Shown here piece after piece: positions 6,204 to 14,075 of a stretch of DNA of 64,000 bases. This stretch comes from Longispora albida DSM 44784 (lineage in GTDB: Bacteria; Actinomycetota; Actinomycetes; Mycobacteriales; Micromonosporaceae). A model generated the notes under the pieces. The model worked only from the letters and a program-made list of their open reading frames with translations. It did no database searches and had not been told where the DNA came from. Location of the stretch: contig NZ_KB903835.1 in the NCBI RefSeq assembly GCF_000379825.1, forward strand, positions 186,599-250,598, in the 5' to 3' direction. Both the position numbers and the translations under genes were made by a program. Within the stretch, counting starts at the first letter, position 1. Each line of letters starts with the position of its first letter.

Positions 6204-9044
6204 TCAGCTCCCAGCGAGCGCCTTTCGGATACGGTGGTCGACCTCAGGCTCATCCGCCAGCGCCTGGAAGTGCGGGATCGAGCCAGAATGGGCCTTCAGC
6301 GCTCGGGCGGCAAGGGATGCGGCATCACCTCTGAGCGAGGTCAGCCAAGCGCGGATGTTGCGCTGGGGCGTCCATTGATCCCAGCTTTCGTCGAGGTCGA
6401 ACAGGACGTCGGCAGTCCCTTCGAAGAGGTCCCATTCACTGAACTCGCTGGCTTGATGGGCCACGCGAAGCAGCCAGTACAGGAACTGGTCGATGTCGGT
6501 GTACTGCAAGCTGATGTAGCCGCCACTGCTGACCTGGAGGACTCCCTTGACCACGTCCAGAACAGTGGCGGCGTCGGCGTCGATCGCACGCCGGATGGCG
6601 TCGTCGTCGAGTTTGACGAGGACCTGGGTGTAGAGCTCGTGGTCACTGTCGCTTGCAGCGGCGAGACGAAACAGCTCCACAGGTGCGGAGGTGTCGCCAG
6701 CCTCGGCGGCGGCCAGCAACCCCGCGCCCCGGCTCGCGGGCTCCTCGGGCAGGGGGTCGAGTTCGTGGCTGATGAGTGCCAGCAGCTCGGTGATCGTGGC
6801 GGGCCGCTGGCCTGGTTCAGGACGAGTGGCGGCGCGGGCGATGGTTCGCCACGGACCGCTGTCGGGAAGAAGGGCGATGTTGGCTTGGGGTTGTTCCTGG
6901 CGGATCGCCCAGCCGATGATCTGGCCGACGGCGTAGATGTCGGCTTGTGGCCCGGCTTCGTGGGCGTCAACGGACAGTTCCGGGGCGGCAAAGCCTTTGG
7001 TTCCGTACTGCTCGCCGATCCGGGTGCGCCCCGGCTTGGTGGTCTGGCCGCGTGGGCGGCGGACGAGCCCCCAATCTGAGACCACCCAGCGGCCGTCGAG
7101 CCAGAGGATGTTCTCCGGCTTCAGGTCGCGGTGCACCACGTCGAGCTGGTGAGCTGCGTCCAGCGCCGCGCAGACCGCGGTGACTAGCTCGCGGAGGTTG
7201 CCCGTATCGCGCAAGCTGAGAGCCACAGCTTCCGCCGAGTGGGCGGCGCGGGGCATCACCATCCAGTTCTTCACGGCCGTGAAGCTGGAGTCCAGGACGG
7301 GCATGACGTTCGGGTGCCCGCGCAGAAGGCTGCCGACATACACCTCCCGGCGGAGCCGGGCGACGCTGTCGGGGTCGTTGAACCGGAGTTCCTTGAAGGC
7401 GATCGGCAGGCCGGTCTGCTTGTGGACACCGGCGAGGACCTTGGCCTGGCCGCCGGTTCCGAGCCGATGCCCGCCGTCAAGGCGGTAGTCCCCCCGCTGC
7501 CCGCGCCCTGCGAACTGGACGGCGTCGTACGGACTGAGGTCCGCGTCCGGTCGTGGCTCAGGAGTCGGGCCCTCCGCGCTGGTGACAGCCTGGCGGGGCA
7601 CCTGCTGGTCGGCGGGCGACATCGCTTGAAGCGGGGCTTCCCGGAGGTTCCCCTGAGTGAGCTTGATGAGGACAGGGCGGGGGTGCTTGAGATCGTTACC
7701 TCGCACGTCGCCGAGGATCAGTAGCGGCCCGGTGGGTGTCGCGGCCAGGCCATCGATGCGGTTGACCTGGAGGTTGGCGATCAGTTCGCTGGTCCCGGAG
7801 TCGATGGTTGTGCGGAAGACGTCGCCGCGGATCCCGGTGTGGTTGCCCGAGGCGGTGATCACCTCATTCGGGCCGACGATGACCAGGTGGTGCGGCGCGT
7901 TGGGGGAGACGATCCAGTCTTCTTGCCGAACCAGGGTGCTGCGGGTGAGGTCGATGACTGCCGAGTGGCCCTGAGCGGCGAGGAAGAATCGCAGGTCGCC
8001 GAGCCATCCGGCGTTCAGGACATCAGCGTGGAAGGAGATCGGATGACGTTGCTGTTCACCCACCACCCTGCTCAGCTGAGCCAGCCCCAAGGTCGCGCCC
8101 TCCGCTTCCAGCGGACCGCCTCGGCCGCACAGGACCCACGGCTGTTCGCCGGGCCCCCAGAACAGAGACCGCGCGTCGTCGAGTTCCCCCGCGATAGCCG
8201 ACAAGCGTCCGTTCTCCCATTCGAGGACAGCCGGACCCCGGCGGATCAGCACGCGACCGTCAGACGCGATCAGCGGGGCGCCCGTGCACCCAGCGACCTG
8301 GAAGACCCAGCGGGAAATCCCGCTGCGCCGGTCGATCTCGAAGACGCCTTCCTCAGACGACACCAGGATCCGGTCGCCGTCCACCGCGATCCCCGACAGA
8401 CGCGCGGGCAAGCCACGCTCGCCGCTGAGCACATGGCGCACCTCCACGTCCTCTGGGCTGGAGACCTCCAGATCCCACGGTGCTGGATACCGCGTCGGTG
8501 AAACGAAACTCGGTGGCTCGGAGTCGGAGAACTCCGTCAGCAGCTCCGTCACCGAGGTCAGTCCTGTGCCCTGGAAAGCAGCCCGCCCTGCGGACTTCTC
8601 GATGATCTCCGGCAACGACATCAACCCGCACAGCGCCGCTTCCACATGCGAGCGATCCAGCAGCACCAGACCAGGGCCGGCTGCTGCTGCGCATTCAACA
8701 GCGTCGGGCGCGAATTCGGACATGGACACGACAGCGACCAGCAGTCCAGACCTGTCCGCGGCGGCCCGCCTCCACTCCGTGACCTGTTCCACCGACATCG
8801 CCTCGTCGGACCACGCCACGCCCAGCAGCGTCCTGCCCCCAGGCACCTGAAGGCCGATGCAAGGGGTCGCTCCGACCAGGGGTCTTGCCGGGCGTGGGGT
8901 GGCCCCAGCCGCCCCTAGAAGATCATGGACGATGTCCAGCAGATGGTCGTCCCGGTCGCCTCGAGGGAGATCGTCATCGCGGAGCTGCCCGTACCGCGCG
9001 ATCAGCGAGGAGGCCAGCTCCGGTCGAGCCACTTCTGATGCCAC
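6204..9044 (-). CDS. Degenerate Mrr-like domain / beta-propeller / Ser-Thr kinase fusion
   Basis: 946 aa, GTG start preceded by GGAGGGGG. Residues 1-165 follow the Mrr-type nuclease outline: GVAWSDEAMSVEQVTEW stands where active Mrr has QxK, then LLVAVVSMSEFAPDA and GLVLLDRSHVEAAL. The catalytic QxK is gone (AWS), so it is probably a DNA- or partner-binding pseudo-nuclease. Residues about 205-470 form a PQQ/WD-like propeller (for example DRILVSSEEGVFEIDRRSG). Residues about 525-780 are a Hanks-type kinase: LGTGGQAKV, FKELRF lysine, HRDLKPEN (about 638), SDWGLV (DWG instead of DFG), then AAPE. The C-terminal about 150 residues are helical. No membrane segment, so cytosolic. By analogy with phage-defence kinases such as Stk2 it may trigger abortive infection; that is inference. 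Confidence 0.75.
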   Translation of the reverse strand: MASEVARPELASSLIARYGQLRDDDLPRGDRDDHLLDIVHDLLGAAGATPRPARPLVGATPCIGLQVPGGRTLLGVAWSDEAMSVEQVTEWRRAAADRSGLLVAVVSMSEFAPDAVECAAAAGPGLVLLDRSHVEAALCGLMSLPEIIEKSAGRAAFQGTGLTSVTELLTEFSDSEPPSFVSPTRYPAPWDLEVSSPEDVEVRHVLSGERGLPARLSGIAVDGDRILVSSEEGVFEIDRRSGISRWVFQVAGCTGAPLIASDGRVLIRRGPAVLEWENGRLSAIAGELDDARSLFWGPGEQPWVLCGRGGPLEAEGATLGLAQLSRVVGEQQRHPISFHADVLNAGWLGDLRFFLAAQGHSAVIDLTRSTLVRQEDWIVSPNAPHHLVIVGPNEVITASGNHTGIRGDVFRTTIDSGTSELIANLQVNRIDGLAATPTGPLLILGDVRGNDLKHPRPVLIKLTQGNLREAPLQAMSPADQQVPRQAVTSAEGPTPEPRPDADLSPYDAVQFAGRGQRGDYRLDGGHRLGTGGQAKVLAGVHKQTGLPIAFKELRFNDPDSVARLRREVYVGSLLRGHPNVMPVLDSSFTAVKNWMVMPRAAHSAEAVALSLRDTGNLRELVTAVCAALDAAHQLDVVHRDLKPENILWLDGRWVVSDWGLVRRPRGQTTKPGRTRIGEQYGTKGFAAPELSVDAHEAGPQADIYAVGQIIGWAIRQEQPQANIALLPDSGPWRTIARAATRPEPGQRPATITELLALISHELDPLPEEPASRGAGLLAAAEAGDTSAPVELFRLAAASDSDHELYTQVLVKLDDDAIRRAIDADAATVLDVVKGVLQVSSGGYISLQYTDIDQFLYWLLRVAHQASEFSEWDLFEGTADVLFDLDESWDQWTPQRNIRAWLTSLRGDAASLAARALKAHSGSIPHFQALADEPEVDHRIRKALAGS

Positions 9045-9297
9045 CTAGCCCCCTCCCTCGGACCTGCCGCTGGAACGATTCTCCCGCACATGCGGGACTA
9101 CCTCGGGTACGGGACCAGCCGGGTCCATTCGCGCTACGGAACCTGGGCTGCCAGGTCAGCCGCTCCGACCTGTGATAGCCGAATCTCCCATCGCTCGTTG
9201 GGCTCGATAGGCCAGTACGCCCATCGAGGATCTGAGTGGCGGAACTGGTCGGTGTAGCGGAGAGCCCTGAGGCCGAAGGGCCGCTTCGTGCCTTGTC
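9045..9297. other. Intergenic region upstream of kinase gene
   Basis: 253 nt carrying the kinase promoter region on the minus strand. No gene, repeat or clear terminator recognised. Confidence 0.4.
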
Positions 9298-9840
9298 TCA
9301 GAACAAAGGCGCGTTACGGATGCCGGACCAGCTTGCCCAGACCGAGCCGCCGACCACGATGACGAGTCCCGCCGTCGACAGAGAGTCCCAGAACGTCCAG
9401 AGATACAGAAGCAAGACCCCCAGGACCAGGAGCATCCCCTTGCCCATACCGTTGTAGGTGGCCGTGACCGTGTCGACGACGGCCGTCAAGACGAACACCG
9501 TGCTCCACAACAACATCGCCCACAGACCCAGGCTCCACCAGTGCCAGCCCGCCGAGCCCCACTCGGGCAGGCCCATGAACCAGTCCGTCACGCCCTGCAT
9601 CCGCTCACCCAGAGCCGTCGAATGCTTCGAGGCAGGCGCGGACTGGACCGGGGCCGGCACCGCGACTGCCGAAGGCGCGAGCGGATCCGACGGACCCTTC
9701 TTGTCCCAGCCGAAGAACGTGGCGACCGCGAAACCGAGTCCGCAGATCGTGGCGATCTCACCAAGCCGCGTCAGAAACGGCCGACGTGCCGCACCATCAC
9801 CAGCGCTGTAGATGTCGTCACCATCCGTCACCCGGTTCAC
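9298..9840 (-). CDS. Small integral membrane protein, unknown function
   Basis: 180 aa if begun at GTG 9840 (NRVTDGDD...); the longer frame to 9981 overlaps the upstream gene and is Cys/Pro-rich. Hydrophobic segments: about residues 23-42 (IATICGLGFAVATFFGW), then three near the C-terminus (WWSLGLWAMLLWSTVFVLTA, GMLLVLGVLLLYLWTFW, TAGLVIVVGGSVWASW). The middle 60 residues are Pro/Ala-rich and probably outside the membrane. I do not recognise the family. It lies about 100 nt downstream of the HTH-nucleotidyltransferase gene on the same strand, so may be co-transcribed. Confidence 0.6.
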   Translation of the reverse strand: MNRVTDGDDIYSAGDGAARRPFLTRLGEIATICGLGFAVATFFGWDKKGPSDPLAPSAVAVPAPVQSAPASKHSTALGERMQGVTDWFMGLPEWGSAGWHWWSLGLWAMLLWSTVFVLTAVVDTVTATYNGMGKGMLLVLGVLLLYLWTFWDSLSTAGLVIVVGGSVWASWSGIRNAPLF

Positions 9841-9940
9841 GATGACAGTCGATGCCTTTCGCCACAAGGCCCAACGTTTCGGAAGCACTGGGCAGCCGTG
9901 AGCGCAAGCTGCTGCGCAGCACGGAGGGCTCCAGTCCGGA

Positions 9941-10636
9941 TCAGCGCTCGATGGGAGCCGCTGGGTCGAGCTGGATCGCATCCGGATCGCTGCTGATGCG
10001 ATAGGCGACTTCGAACCGGCCGGTCAGCGCGGACAGGTCCTCCAGCGTCAGGCTGATGGCGGTCGAGCGGTTCTTGAGAAACATGACCAGTTCCCAGACG
10101 GGCCACGCCAGCCGATCGGTGTACATCGGGAAGTCTCGCCCGCTCGCCTCCGCGTAGTCGAGCGTCCTTTCGATATGACGCCATCCATCGCAGTCTCTGC
10201 GGTAGACCGTTGCCGCCAGATCGAGATCTCCGAGCTGTTCCACGGAGTCGTCGAGGTAGCTTCCGAACACGGCAAGCTCCCCAACAGCGAGCAGGTGACT
10301 CGGATCCCGGTTGTAGACACGGACCCTGCTGACCGTTTCGTTGAGTAGCCGGTAGGCGGTTGCCCGGGTGATGGGCTTGCTGAATCTCGCTCGCGCAAGC
10401 GAATTGCCTTTGATCGTCGTCCTCCACTGGTGTTCACCGCCTGCCCATCGCTGAGAAGGCTCGAGGAAGCCGTCGGCACAGAACCGTTCAACGACCCTGC
10501 GTGCCGTAGCCTCGTCTAGCTCCAGGACTGCGCGCGCAGTCTTCAGCGGCCTACCACGTGACTGGTAGGCGCGCATCAATTCCCGGGCCAGTGGCGCGGG
10601 AACCCCGCAGACAACAGCTGCCTTCGCGATTCGCAT
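9941..10636 (-). CDS. HTH domain-nucleotidyltransferase fusion
   Basis: 231 aa. N-terminal about 75 residues look like a winged helix (AVLELDEATARRVVERFCADGFLE). The central part has a minimal nucleotidyltransferase signature, FGSYLDDSVEQLGDLDLA (GS...GDLDL, about 124-141), with the two Asp residues of the DNA-polymerase-beta superfamily catalytic motif. Such MNT-type domains usually act as antitoxins that AMPylate HEPN toxins, or as small-RNA/tRNA-modifying enzymes. No HEPN partner is adjacent. The frame extends about 40 residues past the NTase region. Last protein gene before the tRNA-Lys fragment. Confidence 0.65.
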   Translation of the reverse strand: MRIAKAAVVCGVPAPLARELMRAYQSRGRPLKTARAVLELDEATARRVVERFCADGFLEPSQRWAGGEHQWRTTIKGNSLARARFSKPITRATAYRLLNETVSRVRVYNRDPSHLLAVGELAVFGSYLDDSVEQLGDLDLAATVYRRDCDGWRHIERTLDYAEASGRDFPMYTDRLAWPVWELVMFLKNRSTAISLTLEDLSALTGRFEVAYRISSDPDAIQLDPAAPIER

Positions 10637-10936
10637 GGACCGCTCCTTCGCATGCTTGGCTTCCCGCCTGCAGGAGGCTTGAGCATCGCCCTCGCCTCAA
10701 TTGTCAGGCACTGGCCCACTCGTGCGCGCTTGCTGCTTGCTCGACCAGAGGTGAATCACCGGCGACATGGAAGCAAACGCTCGGTGTGGAAAAGATCCTC
10801 TGCGACGGAAGTTGACCACCGGACGGCCAGGGAAACAAAACGGACACCATTAGTGCCGCCTGACGAGCAGATAATGCCAGCTCAGAACATGTTTTTTATA
10901 GATGGCGATCACGGTTTGCGGGTCCAGGCCGGGAAC
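10637..10936. other. Intergenic region before the att-type tRNA fragment
   Basis: 300 nt, lower GC in its right half with a T-run near 10890. There is no 5' half of a tRNA here: no GGGCCGC acceptor strand to pair with the downstream GCGGCCC. No gene seen. Confidence 0.5.
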
Positions 10937-10981
10937 CTTTTAATCCATTGGTTCAGGGTTCGAGCCCCTGGCGGCCCACCA
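10937..10981 (+). tRNA. 3' part of tRNA-Lys(UUU): attachment-site copy
   Basis: Starts exactly at an anticodon loop CTTTTAA (10937-10943; anticodon TTT at 10939-10941). Then come the 3' anticodon strand TCCAT, a variable loop, the T arm CAGGG-TTCGAGC-CCCTG, the acceptor strand GCGGCCC, discriminator A and an encoded CCA (end 10981). The 5' half is absent, so this cannot make a tRNA. This is what integration into the 3' end of a tRNA gene leaves at one junction (att core about 45 nt). The serine recombinase coding sequence ends inside it. The intact tRNA-Lys gene is not in the window. Confidence 0.85.
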
Positions 10982-12596
10982 CCCGCGTCATTGCGGAAAC
11001 CGTGTTTGTGCTGGCCCCGGCGGAGGTTGTGTCCTCTGCCGGGGCTTCGTCGTTGCCGTGGGGGATCTTGAACATGGGGATGATTCCTTCGTCGGTGATG
11101 CGGATTTCGTCGATGAAGCTTTCGATCATGGCTTTGCGTTCTCCGGGTGTGCCGGCGGTGATGGCCTGGCTGATGTTGGCCTGGATCTCGCCGAGGAGTG
11201 CTGGTGCCGGGGCGGTGGGTTCCGTGGCGATGGCGTGGGTGAGGTCGTCGTGCCGGTTGGTGAGTTTGTCGATGTCGGTGCGGAGCTGGGTGAGCCGCTG
11301 GCCGGTGGTGGTGCCGTCGAGGGTGCCGTTTTCGAAGGCGGTCAGGTAGCGGTTGACTGCGGCGTTCTTGGTGTGGATCTGGCTGGCGATGGCGTCGCGT
11401 TCGGCGCGCAGGTCTTGCTGGCCGTCTTGGTGCTGGGTTCTGGCGTGGGTGATGGCTTCGGCGATGAGTGTGTGGTGGCGAGTGAAGAAGTCGTGGAGGG
11501 CGTGCAGGACGGCGAGGTCAAGGTCGTCGGCGGGGAGGCGGGGTGCGTCGCAGCCGGCGGTGCCGTAGCGGTTGCGGTTGTGGCAGGTGTAGTACCGGTA
11601 GGTGCGGCTGCGGCCGTTGGCTGCGGTGCCGATGTAGGCGCCGCCGCATTTGGGGCAGGTGAGCAGTCCGGTGCAGTGGTAGTCGGAGCCGCTGGCGGCG
11701 CGGTGGGTGGTGGCGCTGGCGCGGGCTTCGGCGATGTCGTTGGCTTGGCGGAACGTGTCGCGGTCGATGAGCGGCTCGTGGGCGTTTTCGACGTACACGT
11801 CGCGGTAGGCGATGTCGCCGGTGTAGGCGGGGTTATCGAGGATGCGGTTGATGGTGTGCCCGGACCAGGGTTTGCCGGTCCGGTTGGGGATACCACGCCG
11901 GTTGAGTTCGGCGGCGATGGCGCGGGTGCCGATGCGGTCGCGGGTGTAGAGGGTGAAGATGTCCTTCAGGACGGGCGCCTCATCCGGGTGAGGGATGAGT
12001 TTGCTGGTGGTTTTGTCGACGAGGTAGCCGTAGGGCCTGGTGCCCCCGGCCCATTTGCCTTGGCTTGCTTTCATGGTCATTCCGTTGATCACCCGATCGA
12101 TGATGGTTTCGCGTTCGAATTCGGCGAACGCGCCGACGAGCTGGATGAACATCCGCCCGGCGGGGGTGGATGTCTCGAAGGGTTCGGTGGCTGACGCGAA
12201 GGCGACGCCGGCCTGATCGAGGGCGGCGAGGAGTGCGATGACGTCGGCGACTTTGCGGGAGAGCCGGTCGAGGCGGTAGACGAGGAACACGTCGTACCGG
12301 CCCGCGGCTGCTGCGCGGAGTGCGTTCTGGAGTCCTTCCCGGTTGGTGGTGGCACCGGACGCGTCGTCGGTGTAGGTGGCGGCCAGTGTCCAGCCGGGCT
12401 GGGAGGCGATGTAGTTCTCGAGTGCCTGGCGCTGGGCCTCGATGGTGTAGGGCTGGTGCTCGTCGTCGGTGGAGCGGCGCAGGTAGATCGCGACCCGGCG
12501 CGGGCCGCCGGTAGCAGACGCAGTGGCTGGGGTGGCGGGTTTGGGCTGGCCTCGCCGGCGGAGGCGGGGTCTGGGGCGGGAATCGGGCGTGGACAA
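10953..12596 (-). CDS. int: Large serine recombinase (element integrase)
   Basis: 547 aa, TTG start with GGAG about 6 nt upstream. Resolvase domain at about 32-175 with the nucleophile Ser in IYLRRSTDD, then YRLDRLSR and FAEFERE. Recombinase domain (RPYGYLVD, LNRRGIPNRTGKPWSG, ILDNPAYTG). Zinc ribbon CPKCGGAY...YYTCHN...GC, then coiled coil. Catalyses site-specific integration and excision. The last residues (VGRQGLEP) are encoded by the antisense of the tRNA-Lys fragment, and the stop lies in its T arm, so integration/excision can change the protein's extreme C-terminus. No recombination directionality factor is recognised nearby. Confidence 0.93.
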   Translation of the reverse strand: MSTPDSRPRPRLRRRGQPKPATPATASATGGPRRVAIYLRRSTDDEHQPYTIEAQRQALENYIASQPGWTLAATYTDDASGATTNREGLQNALRAAAAGRYDVFLVYRLDRLSRKVADVIALLAALDQAGVAFASATEPFETSTPAGRMFIQLVGAFAEFERETIIDRVINGMTMKASQGKWAGGTRPYGYLVDKTTSKLIPHPDEAPVLKDIFTLYTRDRIGTRAIAAELNRRGIPNRTGKPWSGHTINRILDNPAYTGDIAYRDVYVENAHEPLIDRDTFRQANDIAEARASATTHRAASGSDYHCTGLLTCPKCGGAYIGTAANGRSRTYRYYTCHNRNRYGTAGCDAPRLPADDLDLAVLHALHDFFTRHHTLIAEAITHARTQHQDGQQDLRAERDAIASQIHTKNAAVNRYLTAFENGTLDGTTTGQRLTQLRTDIDKLTNRHDDLTHAIATEPTAPAPALLGEIQANISQAITAGTPGERKAMIESFIDEIRITDEGIIPMFKIPHGNDEAPAEDTTSAGASTNTVSAMTRVVGRQGLEP

Positions 12597-12620
12597 GAAG
12601 GACTCCGGAGGGGCAGGGTG

Positions 12621-12652
12621 ATGGCGGGTGCCCGGGTGCGGGCACCCGCCAT
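12621..12652 (-). terminator. Perfect 14-bp hairpin upstream of the integrase
   Basis: ATGGCGGGTGCCCG (12621-12634) and its exact reverse complement (12639-12652) flank a 4-nt loop. It lies between the stop of the 91-aa gene (12665) and the integrase start (12596). Likely a terminator or attenuator that limits read-through from transfer genes into int. Confidence 0.65.
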
Positions 12653-12664
12653 CGCTGGAAGGGG

Positions 12665-12940
12665 TTATTCGGGGGCGGCCGGTTCCGGAGCCGTGTTCAT
12701 GTACCGGTTGATGAGTACCGCGAGTGCTTGCACGGCGTCGCGGTGCTCGGTTTCGGTCATGGGACGGGTCTCGATCCGTACCACCCGCATTGGGATGGAC
12801 GTGCGGGCACGCACCTTCGCCTTCGTGCTGCGGCCAGGGGTTTTACCTGTGGCCTGGGCTGCGGGGGTACCGGGCGCGGCGTGACGATAGCTCGACTCCG
12901 CGCGTGGTGCGTCATGTTGCGGTGGGGGCTGGGAGGACAT
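12665..12940 (-). CDS. Small conserved element protein, unknown
   Basis: 91 aa from ATG 12940, chosen because GGAG lies 4 nt upstream; the longer frame to 12982 has no such site. Basic, Pro/Ala-rich N-terminus, then a short helical segment (AVQALAVLINRYMN). Position just upstream of int would suit a directionality factor or regulator, but no HTH can be seen. Function unknown. Confidence 0.5.
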   Translation of the reverse strand: MSSQPPPQHDAPRAESSYRHAAPGTPAAQATGKTPGRSTKAKVRARTSIPMRVVRIETRPMTETEHRDAVQALAVLINRYMNTAPEPAAPE

Positions 12941-13136
12941 GGATCTCCGGTGAGGGACAGGCGGGGACGGACGGGCGCGCACATGGCAAAGGGCCTCCTT
13001 CAGGCAGGACGGATTGCTGACGGGATAAAGGTTTCCGGGGACGGCACGAGGCCGGGCCGGATCGCGGAGTGAGCCAGGCGGGCTGGTTCACGCTCCTGGG
13101 CGGGTACTGGCGGGACGTGCTGGGGACGGCCGCTGT

Positions 13137-14072
13137 TCAGCGGCGGGGGTCTGCGGACGGGAGTTCGATCAGCTTTCTCCGGTGCCCTGTTTCGCTGCCG
13201 GCGACCTGCCAGACGGTGCCGGCGGGGTGGCCGTCCTCGCTCATGGTCGCGACGGTGAGGAGCCCGCTGGCGACGGCGGGATGAGCCGCGAGTCTTTTGG
13301 TGAGTTCGGTTTCCTGCCTGCGGGTCTGCATCTGGTAGCAGATGACGTGGCCGAGCCCGGTGGCCCGGTGCAGGCGGGCGTAGCCGTCGAGTTTGGCGAC
13401 CACCCGGCTGGTGTCTTCGGTGGCCCTGTCGTACTCGAGCCAGAACTCGCGGACCTGTTCGCCTTCCCGCCATGCGCCGTGCCCGTCGGGGCGGACGAGT
13501 TCCCCGGTGGCGTTGCGGCGGCAGGCGTTCTCTGACCACCACACCTGCAGTTCCGCGTCACCGCCGGTGGTGCGGGCGTGGATGGCGAGATCGGTGAAGA
13601 ACGCGTTCACTCCGAGGAGGTGCGCGAGGCGGGGTGAGGTGGAGAGCCGGTCGGCGCGTTTGAGCGTGGTGGCCCTGGTGGGTACGGGCTGCCCGTCGCG
13701 GTTGGCGATGTAGGCGGCGCCGATGGGGCCGAGGCACCACCGCCAGGATTGCGATCCGGGGCGGACGAGGTCCCGGAACCGGATGAGGACGTCACGGGAG
13801 TGCAGGAGCGCTAGGCGGTTGCGGGCGGTGTGGGGGTGGCTGAACCCGAGCCCGGCGATCTGGGCGGTGGTGAGGACCTGGTGCTCGGCGAGAAGGCCGA
13901 GCAGCCACCGGTCACGCTCACCGAGCCGCCGCAGCTCACCGGCCACGGACGGCTCGGACGGCCTGCGGGCAGAAACGGCAGGACTCCCCGGACCTGGGCG
14001 GGAAGAACCGCTGCGGGCGGACGCGGAATCAGGTTGCCCAGCGGGGCTGGGGAGACGGTTTGCGGGATGCAT
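13137..14072 (-). CDS. Replication-relaxation family protein
   Basis: 311 aa. Winged-helix region WLLGLLAEHQVLTTAQIAGL with the GFSHPHTARNRLALL turn, then a domain containing LAHLLGVNAFFTDL, VWWSENACRR, RPDGHGAW and EFWLEYDRATE. This is the pattern of Replic_Relax (pfam13814), found on actinobacterial plasmids and integrative elements and proposed to relax or nick DNA for plasmid replication or transfer. The D/E-rich core LEYDRATED resembles a nuclease-like site. Its start is 3 nt past the stop of the conjugation ATPase gene, in the same strand. Long Ser/Pro-rich N-terminus (about 50 residues) is probably disordered. Confidence 0.8.
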   Translation of the reverse strand: MHPANRLPSPAGQPDSASARSGSSRPGPGSPAVSARRPSEPSVAGELRRLGERDRWLLGLLAEHQVLTTAQIAGLGFSHPHTARNRLALLHSRDVLIRFRDLVRPGSQSWRWCLGPIGAAYIANRDGQPVPTRATTLKRADRLSTSPRLAHLLGVNAFFTDLAIHARTTGGDAELQVWWSENACRRNATGELVRPDGHGAWREGEQVREFWLEYDRATEDTSRVVAKLDGYARLHRATGLGHVICYQMQTRRQETELTKRLAAHPAVASGLLTVATMSEDGHPAGTVWQVAGSETGHRRKLIELPSADPRR

Positions 14073-14075
14073 GTA

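Noticed and set aside
11058-12194. Long plus-strand frame (Gly/Val/Ala-rich) across the integrase
   Set aside because: Antisense shadow of the serine recombinase, which has full domain motifs and the correct zinc ribbon; the plus frame has none.
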